Source: Lycium barbarum (taxonomy: Eukaryota > Streptophyta > Magnoliopsida > Solanales > Solanaceae). Taken from it: DNA of 64,000 bases. A program made the translations under genes and the position numbers. Each line of letters begins with the position of its first letter. Positions within the stretch are counted from its first letter, which is position 1. The stretch lies in the NCBI RefSeq assembly GCF_019175385.1, contig NC_083344.1:63054782-63118781 (forward strand). Direction: 5' to 3'. This document shows, piece after piece, positions 58,882-64,000 of the stretch. The notes under the pieces were generated by a model that was given only the letters and a program-made list of their open reading frames with translations, searched no databases and had not been told where the DNA came from.

Positions 58882-59753
58882 CTAAAAAGGTTTGATCGAC
58901 TCGGTTTGACTCTAAACCGACCCGTAACATACGGAGTAACATATGACAATGTGGAACCCGGATCTATTAAAGCATATACATCATGATAAAATACCAATAA
59001 TATACCTGTGACAACATCAGGAGAAGACTCAAGATCTTGGCGTCCAGCCAAAGCATAAATACGGTGCTGAGGACCGCTAGAACTGGGAACTCTCCCCCTG
59101 CCTCTACCATAGCCGATTGGCACATGTGAACCTGGCCCCATAGGGCGTATAGATGCTGAAGATCCGGCTACCGACCCTGAAGGATGGGTCCTACCCCTAC
59201 CATGAACTAAGGGGCAATCACGCATAATATGGCCTGGTCGACCACATGAATAGCAAACCTCTAAACCTGACCTGCACTGACCACAATGTAACTTCCCACA
59301 CTGGGAACATCGTGGTACGGGTGGCCTTTCCTGACCCGAATCACCTCTGAACTGAGACCCTAAAAAACTCTGACTCGGCTCGGAACGAGTAGATCTATAG
59401 AATCTCTGGCCTGAAAACCGTGGAGGCGCACTAGTCATAGAAAGGCCTGAATGCCTAGAGAACTGTTGTCTGTGCCCGCCTCTAAACTCACTCATCAGAC
59501 CCGAAGATCTGGCGCTCTTGCTATTTCCCCTTTCATGCTCGCGTTCACTTCTTTGCTGTTGCAGGCTTTCTTCTAAGTTCTGAGCATGGGCCTGAATGCG
59601 TGCAATATCCATATTGTCCTGAAGAGACGCAGTCAAGCACCTATCCATCAAATGTGGTCCTAGGCCCTTCACAAATCGGTGCACTCGGTCACCCATATCT
59701 GCTACCATGGCCGAAGCATACCTAGCCAAAGAATTGAACTGGAGACTATACTC
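58854..59753 (-). pseudogene. gag C-terminal part, zinc knuckle and protease start of element P
   Basis: Minus strand: ARYASAMVADMGDRVHRFVK, GPHLMDRCLTASLQD, a Gln/Arg-rich coiled segment, CSQCGKLHCGQC, and a full CCHC knuckle (CYSCGRPGHIMRDC). After that come a Gly/Arg-rich linker and protease [22 protein letters not shown] frameshift follows near 58900-58920. It is in frame with the upstream gag half, separated by TGA at 59754-59756. Confidence 0.92.
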
Positions 59754-60479
59754 TCAAGCACTCATGCTACCTTGCCTCAAATTCGAGAATTTATCGGCTC
59801 TAGCTCGCCGGACTTCTGGAGGCATATAGTGACGGAGGAAAGCTTCAACAAATTCTTGCCATACCGGGGGAGGTGCATTGGCTCCCCGTGAAGCCATCCA
59901 AACTGTGTAGGAATGGATCGAAACATCCCTCAATCTATAGGACTCTAACTCCACCGATTCGGTGTCCGAAGCATGTATCAACCGAAACGTCCTCAACATA
60001 CCATCAATAAAATCCTGAGGGTCCTCATCCGGCTTTGATCCAAAGAATTCCAGAGGGTCCAAGCTAATGAAGTCACGGGCCCTTGCACTTACAACCCTAT
60101 CACCTTGCCCTGTACCGTGCCGCTCAGTCTGGGCGACAACCAATTGAGTAAGAAAATGAATGGCCTCTTTTACATCTTGGCCTGAAGCATCCGGTGGAGG
60201 AGCCAGAGGTGCTGGAGCTGGGGCTGAGGCTCCCTCACGCTCCTCTAATATAGGTACTGAACGGGAGGACTGAGATTCAGCCGCACTCTGGGACTCACTT
60301 TCCTCTACTACCGGTGGCGGTGCTCTTTCAGCCTGCTTTTCTGCCACCGTCTTACCCTTTTGGGATGCTGTAGCCTTTCTCGTTACAGATATTTCTGAAA
60401 TACACAACACACGGTTAAGGAACAAGAAGTTCTTATAGCATAGCTCTATCGCACGATTCTTATGAAGAAAGAAGGTCAT
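59754..60479 (-). pseudogene. gag N-terminal half of element P
   Basis: Minus strand: the N-terminal KATASQKGKTVAEKQAERAP matches L, but the ATG expected two bases after TTTCAG is gone (the sequence there reads AAATATCTGTAACG). The nearest in-frame ATG is at 60477-60479, upstream of the acceptor-like site. The capsid domain is clear: ARDFISLDPLEFFGSKPDED, DFIDGMLRTFRLIHASD, YRLRDVSIHSYTVWMASRG and FLRHYMPPEVRRARADKF. It ends at TGA 59754-59756, in a place where M has a CGA codon (SVREY). Confidence 0.92.
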
Positions 60480-62407
60480 TTATTCCTAAAATGCCCGCAG
60501 CCTCTTGTTTATAAGTGTGGCACACAACACACCCATAACCAAGACTCTACTGGACACGGCTCGTAGACACACCCTAGGACAAAACTGCTCTGATATCACT
60601 TTTGTCACGACCCAACCGGAGGGCTGCGACGAGCACCCGGTGCTAGCCCACCCGGGCACCCCTTAGCGTACCTTTACACTTACATCTAGGTGAGCCACCA
60701 ATTAGAACATATAATTCTATTCATCCATCATGCTAGTCCTATTGGACAACAATACCTTTATATCATCGTTGGCATTCATGCCATATCAATGTACATAAGC
60801 CGACAAGGCTAAACAAAAAAAGATATACAAAATATAGGCTGACAAGGCCAGACATAATTAACCATATACACATGTCTACGAGCCTCTAAGGAGAGTATGT
60901 CATAACATATAGGCGGGACAGGACCCCACCGTGCCCATAAATATGTACACAAAAGAATCTATACCAAAAGCTGCAGCTCCGAATGAAATGGAGCTCCGCT
61001 ATGTAGTCCCTGAATAATAAGGCTATAGATCAAGTCTGTCCCCCTGGCGACCTGCGGGCATGACGCAGCGTCCACAAACAAAAGGACGTATGTACGAAGA
61101 ATGGACTAAGTATGTAAAGCATGATCAATATCAATATAGAAGCATAATAAGCAGCATAAGAAATAGCATAGGATGGGGGATAGTAATATCATCGTCGTAA
61201 GCACTTACTTGCCTTTCATACGGACTTTCCACTTCTAACGCATATTAGTGTACATACATCCGTATCCGTATCCATCCACATTCGTACTCGTATTCATATA
61301 CGTATCCTTATTCATACTCATATTTATACCATATACATAACCATAACCTATACATAGCATTTACATAGCATACTCGACCACGAAGGTTCGGTGTTCTATA
61401 CATACTTGGCCAACCAAGGCTCAAGGTTACACATACCTGGCTTCAGGGTTACATCTACCTGGCCCTACCAAGGCTTCAGGGTTATATCTACCTGGCCCTA
61501 CCAAGGCTTCAGGGTTATCCGTACCCTCTACAGAGGTGTGAGCGTGTTACGTAAATAGATACATATACTACCCGGCCTCATAAGCTCGGGGTTCCATAAT
61601 AGTCATACATAGATACACATACATAATAGCTCATAAGCATCTTACTATTCTCATCACTATCATTATCATCATCGTTATCGTCATTGCCATTATCATCGTT
61701 ATCACTATCATCATCGTTCATTACATCTATCCTTATAGGATCCCTCGTCATATGAGGATCTTAGCACAATCGTAATACATATCGAGAATCATAATCTTAG
61801 TAGCTTCGAAGATAGAATCATTTGGAATACGTCATAGACTTATAGAAGATTTAGATGATTGACCAAAGAACCATGCCTTATGAAAGAAAGGTTAGCCTTA
61901 CATACCTTTCCGTTCAACTATTCTATCAGTTGCACGTGCTTCTTCAATGCTCATGTTTCTAACTTCATTAAAGTCATACTATCATTAGAAATAGATAGCT
62001 AGCATACATGACTAAAGCTAGACAAAATCGGACAGCATCTCCTTTGTTTATGCTACATTCCTCCATAGCGTAAATCAATTCCCAAACGTCAACAATACAT
62101 TCACAATATCATAACAATAGTCTTTATTCACCTACATTATCCTTACTTCTCCATACATTTTAATTCATCCATATTCATGGTCACATCACACAATTTCGTT
62201 CGTTCATTTACAAGGTCTATTCCATGATCTCAATATCATTTATAAAATGATTATAATCATAATCTATGAAGAATTGTAACTCAATCCAAACATTTACTCA
62301 AAAGTGACACTATTCCCACATTCATGACCCATTTCCTATTTCCTCATATAATCCAAGAGTTTCAACTTTCAAGTACCTTAAACAACAAGGAAATGTCATA
62401 AACTTAC
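60396..62407 (-). other. Candidate leader intron of element P
   Basis: Minus strand: a donor-like ATCAAG|GTAAGTTTAT at 62407-62408 closes a plausible 5' exon. A second donor-like AAAG|GTATGTAAGGC is near 61904. The acceptor-like TTGTGTATTTCAG ends at about 60395-60396, at the start of gag. The layout and spacing match L. There is no transcript evidence. Confidence 0.45.
60587..60598 (-). promoter_or_regulatory. Primer-binding site of element P (one mismatch)
   Basis: The minus strand reads TGATATCAGAGC, one base different from TGGTATCAGAGC, four bases from the 5' LTR end. Confidence 0.92.
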
Positions 62408-63236
62408 CTTGATGGTGTAGGGATGAACCTTGGGTGCAAACACTTCACTTGGGAAAACCCCTAGTTTCACCTTCACTTGGATTTCTTGTTTTGGATGATT
62501 TTAATGGGTTTCTTACACTTGATTCACTTGGCTTGATGTAGATGATCACTAATATCTCTTGAATTTGTATGGGTGAAATGTTCTAAAGAGTTCTAGAGAG
62601 AAGGAGTGAAATATGGAAATGAAATAATGAACTTGGTCCCCTTTTTAATAACCCAAATATCTAATCTGTCGGTTCATTATACGGTCCGTATAAATTTATA
62701 CGGTCCGTATAAGTGACCGTGAAATGGACCTTTCATGCACTCGTCTGTGTGACCATTATACGGGCCGTATAAATTTATACGGTCCGTATAACTGACCGTA
62801 TAATCCCACCAGTGGGTGATCTTCACTGTGATGGTTCTGCGGTCCATTATACGGTCCGTATAACATTATATGGTCCGTATAATGAGCCGTATAACCCATC
62901 AGTCCACTGAACTTGTTCTCGCTACTTCGTTTGATCTCCTATCCTTATGGGATCTTCTTAACTCTTGTTTAACACTTCATTAACAATCTAAGGGACATTA
63001 TAACTCTTCCCCAAAACATCATTAAGCCGTCAACAACCTGTTACTCAAAATTCTCGTCTGATACCTATCGTATGCCTTGCCTTCTCTTGGCAACTTTCTT
63101 GTCCAACATCGGATGTCTTTGAAATATTACTTAAGGTCATCAAATGTCATTATTTACTTATTGAAATACCATACACTTCATGCTCTTCGTTAGCCCATTC
63201 ACTGTGCATCAACGGGAAATTTTCTGAGGTGTAACA
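60603..63236 (-). repeat. Element P 5' LTR (2634 bp)
   Basis: TGTCACGACCCAACCGGAGG ... GAGGTGTAACA. The hairpin module at 61050-61114 has a damaged first stem (TTAGTCC/GTACATA), unlike the 3' LTR copy. The palindrome array is at 62668-62900, with a TATA-like stretch near 62640-62655. Confidence 0.95.
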
Positions 63237-63241
63237 GGTAG

Positions 63242-63902
63242 CCACTATGGATCCTAGTGTGGTAATTCCTTAGCCATTCGGGAGTAAGAGTGGCCACTAC
63301 CGGGTTCGCTACCCGCAGTGCGGTTAATGCCTAGCTATTCGGGAGGAAGGATAGCCACCGAGAATTCCATATTCCAGTGTGGTGCGCTATGACAAGGGAA
63401 CTTCTACGGCCACCCCATCGATGTGCTTGATTCTTGGGCCTGTATTGGCATGTGTGACATTCTTATTTTCTCATGAATTTGTTGTCGTTAATTATAATCA
63501 ATTGAAAGGCATATTTGAAGTTCTACCTTGACAAGAGGCCTTATAATTGGTTTTAATAATTCTTATTGAGTTACACAAACTGAATAACTACTCGTACATT
63601 GGTTTCACATGATTTTCAGGACTGGTTTCTTTATGTATTATTTTACTTTTTTTTTCGTATTACTTATTGTCCCCGAGGCACTCACTGAGTACGAAATACT
63701 CAGGCATACCATTGTTGTTTTTGATGGTATGTTAGGTAACGGAGAAGAGCAGGTTCTTGGTACTCTAGGTGTTTAGGAAGGACTTGTTGTTGCGGCTAAT
63801 TTGGTGAGCCCACACATTCGTTCGTGGGACAACCTATTGATTTATTTATTCATTACATTAGTTTTCCGAGCTGTGTCCTGATGAGTTAGACAATTATTCC
63901 TT
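63242..63902 (+). repeat. K-family LTR (Q), right part
   Basis: It continues 52808 after P: TAGCCACTATGGATCCTAGTG matches the reverse complement of 3880-3905. It includes the degenerate tandem repeats (63240-63415) and two neighbouring hairpins at 63686-63731 (CTGAGTA/TACTCAG and ATACCAT/ATGGTAT). It is interrupted at 63902 by another LTR start. No gene is present. Confidence 0.75.
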
Positions 63903-64000
63903 TGTTACGCCCCAGAAAATTTCATGTTACTAAGGCTGCAAACGGCTTAATGTGAGCTCAAGGAGAAAAAAATATTACAAGTATAAAGGATGAAATTCTA
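63903..64000 (+). repeat. Start of another LTR (R), cut by window end
   Basis: TGTTACGCCCCAGAAAATTTC resembles the starts of the A, L and P LTRs in sense orientation (TGTTACACCTCGGAAAATTT). It begins abruptly within K-family sequence. Only 98 bases are visible. Confidence 0.55.

Larger units (their letters stand above)
52809..63236 (-). mobile_element. Element P: complete Ty3/gypsy chromovirus, minus strand
   Basis: The 3' LTR is 52809-55374 and the 5' LTR 60603-63236. The perfect target duplication GGTAG lies at 52804-52808 and 63237-63241, within the tandem repeats of K-family LTR Q. The PBS, all gag-pol regions, chromodomain and purine tract are present in order. Proteins are most like those of L. 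It is broken by several stops and at least three frameshifts. Confidence 0.97.

Noticed and set aside
52809..63236. Possible exchange of LTRs between L and P (similar proteins, different LTR middles)
   Set aside because: Order and many landmarks match along the whole LTR, so ordinary divergence explains it.

Overview
The window is plant nuclear heterochromatin made almost entirely of nested Ty3/gypsy LTR retrotransposons. I found no host gene, tRNA, rRNA or CRISPR array. The pol pieces carry an integrase C-terminal GPY/F-like stretch followed by a chromodomain-like tail (ILDRQVRRLR...WEAEE), as in plant chromoviruses of the Tekay/Del type. Protein wording and LTR style suggest a eudicot, probably Solanaceae; this is an inference from family resemblance.

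Layout. 1-707: end of a plus-strand LTR. 708-2840: old minus-strand LTR-like sequence, then a short gag scrap (2841-2959). 2960-4575: LTR of a separate family (K). 4576-19271: the 5' LTR of element B, split by a solo LTR (C, 6013-9076, duplication GTTGG) and a complete non-autonomous element (A, 9790-18938, duplication CCTTT). 19272-22247: B interior with a PBS and a small unknown ORF; 22248-23400 is unexplained. 23400-25164: minus-strand integrase remnant (D) with part of its LTR. 25165-25337: LTR scrap E. 25338-52239: minus-strand element M, carrying a truncated LTR (N) in its 3' LTR, a complete plus-strand element L (31489-41408, duplication CATAC) in its integrase gene, and a solo LTR H (47048-50605, duplication TTAAG) in its 5' LTR. 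52240-52808 and 63242-63902: a second K-family LTR, plus strand, split by a complete minus-strand element P (52809-63236, duplication GGTAG). 63903-64000: start of another LTR.

A, B, L, M and P share a plan: long LTRs (about 2.4-2.9 kb), a primer-binding site matching plant initiator-Met tRNA 4 nt after the 5' LTR, gag-pol in one frame ending in a chromodomain, and, where intact, a small palindrome and purine tract before the 3' LTR. All gag-pol genes are broken, several by C-to-T nonsense changes expected of methylated DNA. A lacks capsid and has a decayed pol between near-identical LTRs, so it was probably mobilised in trans.

Three signals recur in otherwise divergent LTRs: (1) arrays of TACGG-N-CCGTA palindromes just upstream of a TATA-like site; (2) a candidate first exon ending in a splice-donor-like AG|GTAAGT/GTATGT, paired with an acceptor-like CAG just before the gag start; (3) between these, a run of short hairpins with compensatory base changes. 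These are the observations most worth following.
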